A stretch of DNA of 64,000 nt from Bryobacteraceae bacterium (lineage in GTDB: Bacteria; Acidobacteriota; Terriglobia; Bryobacterales; Bryobacteraceae), in the NCBI GenBank assembly GCA_025928545.1, contig JAICJH010000021.1, forward strand, positions 1-64,000, read 5' to 3'. Numbering within the stretch: position 1 is the stretch's first letter; each line of letters opens with the position of its first letter. Position numbers and translations under genes: made by a program. Positions 7,964 through 17,114 of the stretch are shown piece by piece. Under the pieces are notes generated by a model. It was not told the origin of the DNA. It did no database searches and saw only the letters and a list, made by a program, of their open reading frames with translations.

Positions 7964-8647
7964 TCAGGCATTCCGCCGACGGAGGAGAGCGATGAGACAG
8001 GCGCTGGTGGTCGAGAAAATGAGGAACCAAAAGAGCCAGGGAAGCGTCAATCCTCCGACAGAAACACCGGCTTTCGGATAATCGACAGCGAGCGTTTCCC
8101 TACTCTTCGGGTAGTGAAGGAACGCTCGTTCACCGGCAACAATGCTGCGGGACAAGTCATTCATACCGGGTCGTCTGACCAGCAGATTTCCGTCGACCGG
8201 GGACATCGCGCGAATCCGCCAGACGATCTGTCGATCGGTCAAATCCCGGACGGCCGGCGTTTCCACGACGATTCCCGGGGGCGGCAGCAGTTCGTATGTC
8301 TGAGAGTCGGATTCGAGCGGCACGGTGACCGTAGTGCTGTGGCCGATTTCGAGCGGTCCCCACCCGTAAACTGAATCGAGCTGGCTGTACAGCAGCGCGA
8401 ATGCGATGCCGAGAATGAGTACAGGCTTCACCATCAGGCCGAGGAACCTGAGGTTGTCGACCAGGAGAGCCTTTTGCGCGCTCCAGACCAGCGAAGGCTC
8501 TTCGGAGTACAAGCGGATTTCCAGCAGACGCGCGTAAATCCGCTTGCGAACTACGCGCAGCGCGGCGGCGTCGGCAAAACGCGCAAAGACCCAGAACGTC
8601 AGCAGCCCCCAGAGCGCGCTGATGATTGCCAGGGTTAATCCGATCAC
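7964..8647 (-). CDS. Hypothetical membrane protein
   Basis: A 227-residue protein with a membrane helix at the N-terminus, a second near residues 72-92, a roughly 100-residue extracytoplasmic domain rich in beta-prone segments ('TYELLPPPGIVVETPAVRDL'), and a C-terminal helix ending in 'RRRNA'. No recognised catalytic motif. It overlaps the upstream ribbon-helix-helix gene by 4 bases and is the last gene of a leftward run with two phosphatase-superfamily proteins. A shared envelope process is therefore likely, but I cannot name the function. Confidence 0.75.
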   Translation of the reverse strand: MIGLTLAIISALWGLLTFWVFARFADAAALRVVRKRIYARLLEIRLYSEEPSLVWSAQKALLVDNLRFLGLMVKPVLILGIAFALLYSQLDSVYGWGPLEIGHSTTVTVPLESDSQTYELLPPPGIVVETPAVRDLTDRQIVWRIRAMSPVDGNLLVRRPGMNDLSRSIVAGERAFLHYPKSRETLAVDYPKAGVSVGGLTLPWLFWFLIFSTTSACLIALLRRRNA

Positions 8648-8838
8648 TTTAGATAGCCGAGACCGCGCAAGCGACGCTCGGCCTCTTTCGCCGCCTCGGA
8701 TTCATCCCCCGCACGCCGGGCCAGTTCCAGTTCGATCAGGTGCTCGACGAATTCTTCGGGCGAACTGTAGCCTGCTATTGCCGCTTGCTGTTCCAGGCGC
8801 TTCCAGAGATCGGAGTTGATTTTAATCGATTTCGCCAT
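8644..8838 (-). CDS. Ribbon-helix-helix-like small protein
   Basis: 64 residues. The N-terminal 'MAKSIKINSDLWKRLEQQA' followed by 'GYSSPEEFVEHLIELELARR' fits the beta-strand/helix/helix layout of Arc/CopG-type ribbon-helix-helix DNA-binding proteins. The C-terminus 'RLRGLGYLK' resembles the LGY(L/V) phrase seen near the end of the phosphatase domain of acidobacterial sulfatase-TPR proteins, including 'LLDSLGYLS' in the divergent gene here. It lies 7 bases after the phosphatase gene and overlaps the next by 4, so it may regulate or act with this cluster. Confidence 0.6.
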   Translation of the reverse strand: MAKSIKINSDLWKRLEQQAAIAGYSSPEEFVEHLIELELARRAGDESEAAKEAERRLRGLGYLK

Positions 8839-8845
8839 GCTGAAT

Positions 8846-10717
8846 CTATTGGTAAACGTTGCGGCCCTTCATTGCGGCGTCGGGTTGCATTCCGAATTCG
8901 TGCAGGATGGTAACTGTCAGATCTTTCAGTTGCGGATTGGTTAGCCGCGGCGTGCGCGTGCCCAGCAGAACGCCGGGGACCGCGGCGGCGGAGATGCAAT
9001 GATCGGCGACCCATGCATCTGTATTTTCGCGAATCACGTCTGCCGGAATACCGCCCAGGGCGGTTTCCCACGACGCGCGGTAGCCTGGGGCGTAGCCAAC
9101 GATCAGATCCGGGGCGTATCGGCTATTGGTTTTCGCCGGCGACGAGACGTCGGCCACGGCAAGTTGTCCGGTATCGGGATCGCGCAGATTGGCCAATCGC
9201 CGCGAAAGGTCGGCGAGGAGAGCGTCTCGATCGTCCGGCCTCACGATGCCGTTCGGTTCCCTGCCCGCGAGGTTCAGATAGAGGGCATTCAGGCCCATAG
9301 CGTAAGCCTTCGTTCGTTTCCAGTCTATGTTCGCAAACGTCCCGCTTCCGCCGCTGACCGATAAGAACCCCTCGCGGGCCAGCCAGCTGTTGAGGTTAAC
9401 CCCACGATTGAATGCGGCGAAACCATGATCGGACATTACGATGACATCCGCGGCGCCGGCGCGATCCAGAACCATGCCGATATCGCGATCAACCGTTCGA
9501 TAGGTTTCCAACAGTTCGTCATCGTGGCGTCCCCACAGCATGTGTGAGTTCTGGTCGATCTCGGAGAAATAGAAAAACAGAAAACCTCCGCGAAACCGAT
9601 CCAGGGCATCGCGGAGCAGCCTGGTGTGTTCTTCGGAAACGAGTCGGCTTTGAGCCAGGTATTCCGGCAGATCGAACACGCCCTGGCGCAACGCGGCCGT
9701 GTCTTCTTCGATCCCCTGGGTGTAATACGATCCGGTGCGAGCGGCGAGATCCTTGCCGTAACTTGCCGGTGCGGCGACCGGCAATGCGGGGTCAGTTGGA
9801 TCGATATTCAGGGGCGACCGGTAAATGCGGATACCCGGCGTTAATTGCTGGACGTACAACCGGAACATCCCCGTAGCGCCGGCGATATCGCCAAGCAGGG
9901 GAAAGCGAACGTGAATCCATGGCGACCATTCCCCCTGCTTCAACACGAACTGCTGCCTGCCGATCTGGAATCGCGCGGCCATGGCGTCTTCATCGATATC
10001 GGCAACCAGATCGAGGCGCGTCGGGCTGTGGTCCCGCCGCAGAGAATTGGCCGGCCCCTGCACCGGAAGGACGACCCGGTGATTGGCTGCCGAAACCGGC
10101 ACCATACGGCCTCCGGAGACCTCACTGCCTTTTTCCAGGGGGTCGTCCGTGTAATAGGTGAACGTGCCGAAGGTACCTTCCAGGTCCGGCGTGCCCATGC
10201 CGGCGAGTGCGAAACCGGAATTCTGAACCGGTGGATAATTCGTGGGCATGCGAATCACACTCACCGGGATTCCGGCGGCCGAGAGTATTTCCCAAAAGGC
10301 GCGACCCTGCCGAAACGAGCGCACGCGCGCAGAGGAAAGCGGCAGAAGCCAGGGTCCGATCGAGAAGGTATGGGCCGGCCCGACGACTTCAGCCATTGAG
10401 GATATCGGCTGAAGGGTCGACGGCTCGCGGTGCACGAAATCAAAGATGCCGTGTTCGGCGGGATCGGTCCCCGTGATGAAGGTCGACCAGGCAACGGGGC
10501 TTTGCGGTGGAGTAGTTGTGGCGAGCCGTGAGATTCCGCCGCGATCGCGCAGCCGCCGTAAGTTGGGCAGTTCAGTCCAGTGGCGTTCGATAAAGTTTGG
10601 ATCCATGCCGTCAACGCCCAGCACGATGACGGATTTCGCATAGGCAGGGGAGTCATGGTGAGCGCAGCCAGCCAAAAACGCCAGTACGATGGCACAGGAG
10701 AGCGCTGATCGCATCAT
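8846..10717 (-). CDS. Alkaline phosphatase superfamily lipoprotein (type I phosphodiesterase/NPP-like)
   Basis: A metal-dependent phospho- or sulfo-ester hydrolase/transferase fold. A lipoprotein signal ('VLAFLAGC') precedes 'VIVLGVDGMDPNFIE', where the aspartate is a metal ligand. 'SPVAWSTFITG' is the nucleophile region and 'VIVMSDHGFAAF' supplies the Asp/His metal site. The start chosen is ATG 10717, in ATGA overlap with the upstream paralogue's stop; the track start at 10750 lies inside that gene. About 623 residues. The substrate is unknown. It is one of three superfamily members in 6 kb. Confidence 0.85.
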   Translation of the reverse strand: MMRSALSCAIVLAFLAGCAHHDSPAYAKSVIVLGVDGMDPNFIERHWTELPNLRRLRDRGGISRLATTTPPQSPVAWSTFITGTDPAEHGIFDFVHREPSTLQPISSMAEVVGPAHTFSIGPWLLPLSSARVRSFRQGRAFWEILSAAGIPVSVIRMPTNYPPVQNSGFALAGMGTPDLEGTFGTFTYYTDDPLEKGSEVSGGRMVPVSAANHRVVLPVQGPANSLRRDHSPTRLDLVADIDEDAMAARFQIGRQQFVLKQGEWSPWIHVRFPLLGDIAGATGMFRLYVQQLTPGIRIYRSPLNIDPTDPALPVAAPASYGKDLAARTGSYYTQGIEEDTAALRQGVFDLPEYLAQSRLVSEEHTRLLRDALDRFRGGFLFFYFSEIDQNSHMLWGRHDDELLETYRTVDRDIGMVLDRAGAADVIVMSDHGFAAFNRGVNLNSWLAREGFLSVSGGSGTFANIDWKRTKAYAMGLNALYLNLAGREPNGIVRPDDRDALLADLSRRLANLRDPDTGQLAVADVSSPAKTNSRYAPDLIVGYAPGYRASWETALGGIPADVIRENTDAWVADHCISAAAVPGVLLGTRTPRLTNPQLKDLTVTILHEFGMQPDAAMKGRNVYQ

Positions 10718-12744
10718 GAGGGATTGAAGACGGACTTGCCGTCCATCCACGCCGGTGCCGCCAGCCCGAACAAATCGAGCGCGGTCGGAGCCATATCCTC
10801 AATCCCCGGATTGTCGCTGTCGATCTTACGGCTGCTGAACAGGACACCGGGCACCAGCACAGGATCCACGCAGTGATCGCCGCTCCAGGCTTTTGGATTG
10901 TCTTCGATCACTCGCGCCGTAACCTTCCCCACTGCCGCATCCCAGGATGTGCGGTAGCCCTCGTTATAGCCAATGATCAGATCCGGAGCGGCTCCCAGAT
11001 ACGGCCCTTTATACAACTTGTCGGTTGCGTAAGCCTGGCGGATGGCTGTCTCGCCGTGTTCATCATCCTGCAAACCTGACAGCCTCGCGACCAACTCAGC
11101 CTTCAGCCCTTCCGCCTCCGCCCCGGGCGCCACAATCCCGCAAGATTCGCGTCCCCGCAGATTCAGATACAGGCCGCTCAACCCAAGACAATACGCGCGC
11201 GTGCGACTCCAATCCACGCCTTCAAAATAACGCCCGCTCTCATCGATTCCTTCCACCATCGCCAGATAGCCATTGCGATGCAGCCACGAGTTCAGATTCA
11301 CGGCCCTGCGGAATGCACAAAAGCCATGATCGGAGAGCGCGAACAGAACGGTTCCCTCATCCACGCTGGCCATCGCCTTGCCGAGCAGGCGGTCCATCCT
11401 GCGATAAAGATCCTCGATGGCGCCGGACCAGCGTCGATCACCATTCCCGTCCAGATGCCGGAAAAACATGTGCTGCACACGATCGCTCGTATCGAAGACG
11501 CAGGCCACTACGCCGCGTTTCGTATGCGCAAGGGCATTGTCGAACATCGCCTCGCGCTCGTCCATGATGCTGTAGGCCTGGGCAAGAAACTCAGCTTCGT
11601 CGATGGCGCCTTCATTGAGCGCCCAGGTGTCTTCCGCCATGCCGACGGTAGCGAATGACCCGAGCAGCTTCGCCAGGTAAGCCGAGTAGTAAGAGGGATG
11701 GCTGATCGGCAGCGCGGGACTTTCGGGGTCGATCTGAACAGGCGTTACATACAAAGAAACTTCGGGCGACGCTTCGGTCAATAAAAAGCGCGCAATCCCG
11801 CGAATCCCGACACCGGGAACTGCGTTGAACGCAAGGCGCATCCAGGGCGTGTACTCACCGCGCTGGAGCGTGCAGACTTCGCCACCGATTTCCAGCAGCG
11901 CGGAATCGCCAGACGCGTGAATGGTAAGCCGAAAAGGCAGCGCAAGAACTCCGCCGCCTTCGAGCAACTCATTGTCCGGCCCGTCCAGCGTGCCTTCGAA
12001 ATGCGAGTCGACCGGCCGCAATACGCATCGTGCGCCGCCTTCGGTTTCCGGCCGTTCCGAACGCGTACTGAACAAGGTGAAGCTGCCCTGCGTGCCGCGC
12101 AGATCCGGCGTACACATCGCGGAAAGCAGCCGGCCATTGAAGTCTTCCGGCGGGAACGTGATGGGAACCCGCAGAATCGTACTCGCGACCGAATGCTCCC
12201 CGAGAATTTTCCAAAACGATTCGCTCTTGCGCCGCATCTCAACAGCGGGACGAGAGAGCGGCAGGCGCAGGCGGCCAAGCCGCAGAACGCGCCGCGCGGG
12301 GCGGACTTTCGAGGCCGACAGTTCGGGAATATACGTCTTCAGGCTGCGATTCAGAAAATCGAAAATATTGTGTTTGGCCGGACTCACGCCGGTTGCAAAA
12401 GTCGACCAGGCGACAGGAGATAAGGCGGGAAACGTCGTGCGCAGCCGATGAAATGAACCCCGTTCTTTCAGGCGGCTGAAGTTCGGCAGTTTGCCCGCGG
12501 CCATGTAATGCTCGGTGAGACCCGGATCCAGGCCATCGAGCCCCAGAAAAATAATGCGCCGGACTTTGGCCCTGCGCAGACTCAGCCGTCTGCGAAATGC
12601 AGCGCGTACGGCCCGGAACGGCCAGAGCAGAAGTGCGGCCGCCGTCAGAAAAAACGATGCGATCAGGCTGAGGAAGGAACCGAGAAATGCGAAGCCCGCG
12701 CCCGGCCCGATATACGCGAAGTGGGGCGACAGGGGAACCGGCAT
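10714..12744 (-). CDS. Alkaline phosphatase superfamily protein, membrane-anchored (NPP-like)
   Basis: 676 residues: an N-terminal hydrophobic segment ('FAFLGSFLSLIASFFLTAAALL' region), a basic stretch, then the catalytic domain with 'IIFLGLDGLDPGLTEHYM', the nucleophile region 'ALSPVAWSTFATG' and the metal motif 'FALSDHGFCAF'. Both ends of the domain are collinear with the downstream paralogue (for example 'NLNSWLHRNGYL' versus 'NLNSWLAREGFL'), which suggests tandem duplication. The first gene of the leftward run, transcribed from a 49-base divergent intergenic region shared with the sulfatase-like gene. Confidence 0.85.
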   Translation of the reverse strand: MPVPLSPHFAYIGPGAGFAFLGSFLSLIASFFLTAAALLLWPFRAVRAAFRRRLSLRRAKVRRIIFLGLDGLDPGLTEHYMAAGKLPNFSRLKERGSFHRLRTTFPALSPVAWSTFATGVSPAKHNIFDFLNRSLKTYIPELSASKVRPARRVLRLGRLRLPLSRPAVEMRRKSESFWKILGEHSVASTILRVPITFPPEDFNGRLLSAMCTPDLRGTQGSFTLFSTRSERPETEGGARCVLRPVDSHFEGTLDGPDNELLEGGGVLALPFRLTIHASGDSALLEIGGEVCTLQRGEYTPWMRLAFNAVPGVGIRGIARFLLTEASPEVSLYVTPVQIDPESPALPISHPSYYSAYLAKLLGSFATVGMAEDTWALNEGAIDEAEFLAQAYSIMDEREAMFDNALAHTKRGVVACVFDTSDRVQHMFFRHLDGNGDRRWSGAIEDLYRRMDRLLGKAMASVDEGTVLFALSDHGFCAFRRAVNLNSWLHRNGYLAMVEGIDESGRYFEGVDWSRTRAYCLGLSGLYLNLRGRESCGIVAPGAEAEGLKAELVARLSGLQDDEHGETAIRQAYATDKLYKGPYLGAAPDLIIGYNEGYRTSWDAAVGKVTARVIEDNPKAWSGDHCVDPVLVPGVLFSSRKIDSDNPGIEDMAPTALDLFGLAAPAWMDGKSVFNPS

Positions 12745-12793
12745 TCGATCACCATGTTAACGCGGAGTAAAATCGAGACGGAACCGATCCCAA

Positions 12794-14476
12794 GTGACGC
12801 GGAACATACCTGTACTGCCGCTGATTCTCGCCGCGCTCGCCTGCCTTTCGCGCGCGTACGGCCAGACCTCCTCCACTCCGGTCATTCTCATCTCAATCGA
12901 CACGCTGCGTGCCGATCATCTGAGCGCCTACGGATACAAGCCGATCAAGACGCCGAACATCGATTCTTTCGCGGAACACGGCACGCTTTTCACACAGGCG
13001 GATTGCCAGATTCCTTTCACAATGCCGTCGCACGCTTCGATGCTGACTTCCGTCTATCCGTTCGAAAATCAGGTGGAAGAGAATGCCGTGGCCATGCCGC
13101 CGGGCGCGGTCACGCTCGCTTCGGTCCTGCGCTCGCACGGCTACAAAACGGGCGCATTCATCGGCACGGTTTTCATGGAAAAAGAGATGGGCCTCGATCA
13201 GGGTTTCGACTTTTACGACAGCCCGTTCCATTACGATGCCTTCTCACCAATCTCCGGCACGATGTTTCTGGGCGCGACACCGGGCAGTCCAAATGCCGGC
13301 AAAGACCGGCGCGATGGCGCGCTGGTGATTCGCTCCGCGCGCCAGTGGCTGGCGGCCAACAGCAGTCAGCCTCTGTTCGCGTTTGTGCATTTGTTCGACA
13401 TGCATAAGCCCTACCGCAACGGCTATGACGGGCAGCTCGCGTATGTCGACCGCCTGATCGGTACGTTCAAACAGTCCCTCATCCAGGCAGGCCTGTGGGA
13501 CAAAGCGCTTGTCATCCTGGTGGCGGATCACGGCGAAAGTCTGGGCGACCACGGTGAATCCAGCCACGGCTATTTCATTTACGAGAGCACCCTGCATGTG
13601 CCTCTGATCGTCCACTGGCCGGTGGGCACATCGAACCACCCGGCACGCATCGACGATCCCGTCGGCCTGATCGACGTTGCACCCACGATTTTGGATTTCC
13701 TGCATCTGCCGACGCCGACCTCATTTGAGGGCAACAGTTTGCTGGGCGGACGCGGCCCGGCCGGGGTCTACGGCGAGAGCGTCCATGCTCATGACGCATT
13801 CGGATGGGCGCCGCTGCGGAGTCTGCGCGCGGGGGCGTTCAAGTACATTGAAGCTCCCCGGCCTGAGCTTTACAATTTGCAGACCGATCCGCATGAACTG
13901 ACTAACCTCTATGTCAAAGGCTCGCCGAAAGCAACCGAGTTGCGCGGCGAGTTGATGAAACTGCTGGCGCGGTATGCTCCCAAAAAGCCTGTGTCCGGGA
14001 GAACGCCGTCCCCTGCCGCGCGGGCACTGCTGGATTCGCTTGGATATCTCTCCGCTGGTCCGAAAACCGCGCGGGGCACACCGGAACCCGATCCGAAAGA
14101 CCGACTACCGGAGTTCCGCATGTATGAGGACGCCCAGTTGCAGCTCTACCATCGCAAGACCGCGCAGGCCATTGCGACGCTTCGGCAAATACTGACCCGC
14201 GATCCCGGCAATCTTCTGGCCCGGCGCGATCTTGCCGCTGCCTATGTGGAAACCGGCGATTTCGCCAAAGCAAGGCCGGCCTTCCAACAGGTATTGACCG
14301 CGGCCCCCGAGGACTACATGGCGAACTACGAACTGGGCTTCGTGGAAGAGCGGCTGGGGCTATTGAAAGAAGCTAAGGAGCATCTGGAAACTGCCTGCCG
14401 CATCGCGCCGGAGTCTAAGCAGTCGCGGGATGAATTGGGGGTTGTGGATAAGAAACTGAGTTCAGCCGGACGCTGA
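12794..14476 (+). CDS. Sulfatase-like alkaline phosphatase superfamily protein with C-terminal TPR
   Basis: 560 residues with a signal peptide ('LILAALACLSRAYGQ'). The sulfatase/PE-transferase fold has metal Asp36 in 'ISIDTLRADH' and 'VADHGESLGDHGE' for the second metal site. At the nucleophile position the protein reads 'TMPSHASMLTS': Thr76 replaces the Cys/Ser that becomes formylglycine in true sulfatases, and His replaces the usual Arg. A phosphoryl- or ethanolamine-phosphate-type chemistry, or another ester, is more likely than classical sulfatase activity. TPR helices occupy about residues 430-555. The start is GTG 12794. It is transcribed divergently from the paralogue at 12744. Confidence 0.85.
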   Translation: MTRNIPVLPLILAALACLSRAYGQTSSTPVILISIDTLRADHLSAYGYKPIKTPNIDSFAEHGTLFTQADCQIPFTMPSHASMLTSVYPFENQVEENAVAMPPGAVTLASVLRSHGYKTGAFIGTVFMEKEMGLDQGFDFYDSPFHYDAFSPISGTMFLGATPGSPNAGKDRRDGALVIRSARQWLAANSSQPLFAFVHLFDMHKPYRNGYDGQLAYVDRLIGTFKQSLIQAGLWDKALVILVADHGESLGDHGESSHGYFIYESTLHVPLIVHWPVGTSNHPARIDDPVGLIDVAPTILDFLHLPTPTSFEGNSLLGGRGPAGVYGESVHAHDAFGWAPLRSLRAGAFKYIEAPRPELYNLQTDPHELTNLYVKGSPKATELRGELMKLLARYAPKKPVSGRTPSPAARALLDSLGYLSAGPKTARGTPEPDPKDRLPEFRMYEDAQLQLYHRKTAQAIATLRQILTRDPGNLLARRDLAAAYVETGDFAKARPAFQQVLTAAPEDYMANYELGFVEERLGLLKEAKEHLETACRIAPESKQSRDELGVVDKKLSSAGR

Positions 14477-14701
14477 ATCAGATAGCGAATCGCGGCAATC
14501 GACGCAGATCAATTCGTGGCCGACAAATCCCGCGCGGCCTTCCGGTGTCGTCACCCATGGCCGGTTCATCCAGGGCGGATTATGCCGGACATGCTGGCAG
14601 TGCCCGCATTCCAGTTCCGCAGTCCAATCGCCGAATTCGTCCTGCGCGAAACCGACAATCTTCCGTTTGACGTCAGCGACGCCGCTCAGCGCGTGCCCCA
14701 T
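14462..14701 (-). CDS. DUF3565 domain protein (small zinc-ligand-rich protein)
   Basis: About 79 residues. Core features are 'KIVGFAQDEFGDWTAELECG', 'CQHVRHNPPWMNRPW' and a closing 'LICVDC', which match the DUF3565 pattern with Cys/His pairs likely to bind zinc. Function is unknown in the family. Start options are GTG 14707 and ATG 14701; both overlap the end of the DinB gene. Its 3' end overlaps the convergent sulfatase-like gene by 15 bases. Confidence 0.8.
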   Translation of the reverse strand: MGHALSGVADVKRKIVGFAQDEFGDWTAELECGHCQHVRHNPPWMNRPWVTTPEGRAGFVGHELICVDCRDSLSDSASG

Positions 14702-15177
14702 TCCCACATGCCGAACATAACGCTTTGCGAAACGGGATGTCCCAACTGGCGGGCGAGCATCGTGATCTGTCCGCGATGGTGCGCGTCATGCGCCACCAGG
14801 TAACCGAAGAAGCTGGCCACGTCCGGTTTGAAGCCTTTGATATTCCCGCCGCCACTGAGGGAATCGCGCAGCGTGGCTTCGAGAGCCTTGCAGCTTGCTT
14901 CGAGCGCCAGAATCGCTTCGGCTTTCGTGACGGTGGCGGGTTCCAGCTTCTCCGGCAGGTCCTTCGCGCCCGACGACTTTAACCACATCAGACGCACATT
15001 GTGCATATGCGCGGTAATGGATGCGATGTCGCGCCCTTTCCCGCCTGGAAGTTTGGCGCGCCACGCTTCGTCCGGCACACCCTGAATCAGATATATATTA
15101 ATGCGATTGTTGGTAGCGTAAGCGCCCGTCAAGCCATCCGCAACCACGAATGGAACCGGCGGTTTCTTTGCAGGCAT
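14686..15177 (-). CDS. DinB-family protein (putative metal-dependent enzyme)
   Basis: A 163-residue four-helix bundle of the DinB/YfiT superfamily. The three metal-ligand histidines are visible in 'SITAHMHNVRLMW' and 'LVAHDAHHRGQI', the classic HxxxH-type closing motif. Family members include thiol transferases and damage-inducible proteins of unknown function, so no reaction is assigned. It overlaps the DUF3565 gene and lies 4 bases after the TIGR03435 gene, so the three are probably co-transcribed. Confidence 0.85.
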   Translation of the reverse strand: MPAKKPPVPFVVADGLTGAYATNNRINIYLIQGVPDEAWRAKLPGGKGRDIASITAHMHNVRLMWLKSSGAKDLPEKLEPATVTKAEAILALEASCKALEATLRDSLSGGGNIKGFKPDVASFFGYLVAHDAHHRGQITMLARQLGHPVSQSVMFGMWEWGTR

Positions 15178-15181
15178 GCCT

Positions 15182-15970
15182 TTAATTATCCGACGGCTTC
15201 TCCACGTGGTCGATCACGATCGTTTCCACCGGACCTTTGGTGGCTTCCAGTTTCAGGCCGAGGCCCTGAATAGACGCCAGGATGGATGACACAACGTCCG
15301 GACGCTGTTCATCCGACGCGTATTCATACTTAAAATCGAAGAATCCCGAGATCCCGGTCTGGTCGAGCACTGGCCTTGTCAGATACCGGCTCAGCCGGGA
15401 AGCCAGGATTGGCATGGAAATATTCTCACCCGCGATTCCGTCTCCCGTAATCATGCCGCCCCGCGGACTACCAACCCAGGAAAAGTCGCTCTTCCCAATG
15501 TCTTTGGCGGTATCCAGCTTCAGCGCCTTGCCGTTCTTCGTCAGAACATAAACGGAACCCTGAGTGACATCCTTGCGTGCCTTCAGTTGGAACCGGTCGG
15601 CCAGGAGTGTCTGCAACATCTGGCGTTGCTCCTCGTTGGGTGCGGCTTTTGCAGAAAGTGGCGCCGCCTGGCTCGACTTCGCCGTGGCTGGCGGGCGCGC
15701 TTCGATCTCGAAGCGGGTGTCGTGGATCCATTCCGGGCCGCCGGAGATTTGAAATGCCTGGATGTCGAACGCGTTCATCATCAAATATTCGAGTGTGCAT
15801 CCGTGACACACTACCCGGCCTCCGGGATACGTATACATGCCATTGACTTCCATCCGGCCGCCACTGGTTGCAGCGGGCCTGACGGAAGCCACTTCAAACG
15901 CAGGATTTTGAGCAATCAGACCCACGGGGGCAAGCACGATGCTGAAAACAATAAATGCCGAAATTCGCAT
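15182..15970 (-). CDS. TIGR03435-family secreted protein
   Basis: 262 residues with a signal peptide ('FSIVLAPVGLIAQ') and then the opening 'PAFEVASVRPAA'. Further on come 'LEYLMMNAFDIQAFQISGGP', 'ALLADRFQL'-type text and a C-terminal block on relative quantities ('EATKGPVETIVIDHVEKPS'). This layout is diagnostic of TIGR03435, a family expanded in Solibacter-type Acidobacteriota and of unknown function. It is the strongest lineage marker in the window. Probably exported; no catalytic motif is seen. Confidence 0.85.
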   Translation of the reverse strand: MRISAFIVFSIVLAPVGLIAQNPAFEVASVRPAATSGGRMEVNGMYTYPGGRVVCHGCTLEYLMMNAFDIQAFQISGGPEWIHDTRFEIEARPPATAKSSQAAPLSAKAAPNEEQRQMLQTLLADRFQLKARKDVTQGSVYVLTKNGKALKLDTAKDIGKSDFSWVGSPRGGMITGDGIAGENISMPILASRLSRYLTRPVLDQTGISGFFDFKYEYASDEQRPDVVSSILASIQGLGLKLEATKGPVETIVIDHVEKPSDN

Positions 15971-16046
15971 ATTGGGCCCTCGGTCTATAGACGTTAGACA
16001 TTGTCTGGGCGTTGGCTGGAATTTTGCCTTGGCGGAAGATTGTGCC

Positions 16047-16979
16047 CTATCTGGCTTTGCGTATCAGGTCGATCTGCGTTTGCAAATCCTTTGAAGCGTT
16101 TTCGGCCGCAGTCGCATTTTCAGCTTTCACTTTTTTATCGCGAGTGTAGCCGACATAATCCAGCCAGCCTTGCGACCGCTTTTCCCGAGCCGCTTTCACG
16201 ACCGCGTACAGAGGATCGGCCTGTATGCGCGAGACCTCGACACTCAGCGGATTTTGCGGAACATCGACGCGGAGATCCTTCAGGATGGCCCGTGTCATCG
16301 CCAGGTGACCTGACAGATCCGGATGAATACCGTCTTTCGTGAAGCTCTGGCGATATGCCTTTAGCGCTGTGTGCAGGTCGATCACGGTCACATCTCCGGC
16401 GGCTAATGTCATTTCCCAGGCAGCATAGTCGACAAGCACGTCATCGTACTTCTCATACGGCGCTTTGTAGCTGAAATCCGGAGCGTTTTCATCGACGGCT
16501 GTCTTCACCGCGACTCGTTCAAAGGGTGGCGGCGTCAGCAGAATTACCCGCGCCGATCTCGCCCGCGCCGCTGCGATCAGATCCCGAATTCCCTTCTGGA
16601 AAGCGGTCATCCGTTCCGGACTTTGCGGATGATAGATGCCGTCGTTCATGCCGTAGCAGGCAATAACGACCTTCGGATGCACCAGATCGAGGGCGCGTTT
16701 CAGGCGTTCCGCGAGACACGGCCTTGGAAAAGGATGGTCGTTTTCAGTCAGACACGAAACAGTTTCGCTCGCCAGCCCGATGCCGACGAAATCGAAGCGG
16801 CTCGACGTGTATTGCTTATCGAGATAGTATTCCGCGAAAGTGATGTAATCGCCCGCCTGAGTGATGCTGTCGCCCAGCCACAGAACTTTCTGGCCGGAGA
16901 GCGGTGCGTTTTTCTGCGCGAGCCCGGAATGACAGAGGCACACGAAAACGATCGGGCACCAGAAGGACAGGCTTCGCAT
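16047..16979 (-). CDS. Secreted SGNH/GDSL hydrolase
   Basis: About 310 residues from ATG 16979, which places a normal signal peptide ('MRSLSFWCPIVFVCLCHSG') at the N-terminus; the track start is earlier. Catalytic blocks are 'LWLGDSITQAG' (block I, Ser), 'CYGMNDGIY' (block III, Asn) and 'DGIHPDLSGH' (block V, Asp and His). This gives a complete Ser-Asp-His esterase/deacetylase set. The likely target is an acetyl or acyl group on a carbohydrate, by family tendency only. A C-terminal helical, charged extension follows the catalytic domain. Confidence 0.85.
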   Translation of the reverse strand: MRSLSFWCPIVFVCLCHSGLAQKNAPLSGQKVLWLGDSITQAGDYITFAEYYLDKQYTSSRFDFVGIGLASETVSCLTENDHPFPRPCLAERLKRALDLVHPKVVIACYGMNDGIYHPQSPERMTAFQKGIRDLIAAARARSARVILLTPPPFERVAVKTAVDENAPDFSYKAPYEKYDDVLVDYAAWEMTLAAGDVTVIDLHTALKAYRQSFTKDGIHPDLSGHLAMTRAILKDLRVDVPQNPLSVEVSRIQADPLYAVVKAAREKRSQGWLDYVGYTRDKKVKAENATAAENASKDLQTQIDLIRKAR

Positions 16980-17114
16980 CGCTACCAATGATACCGATCT
17001 TCGGTGGGACCCGGTGCCGAACCCCGCCAAATCGGCACAACCAAAGACAAAAGTCTTACAAATCGGGCTGCGCCGGTTGCCGGATTCCCATGTGACAATA
17101 TAAGGGTAAATAAA

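Noticed and set aside
12508-13407. 299-aa plus-strand ORF covering the divergent phosphatase promoters
   Set aside because: Overlaps two well-supported genes out of frame and has no recognisable domain.
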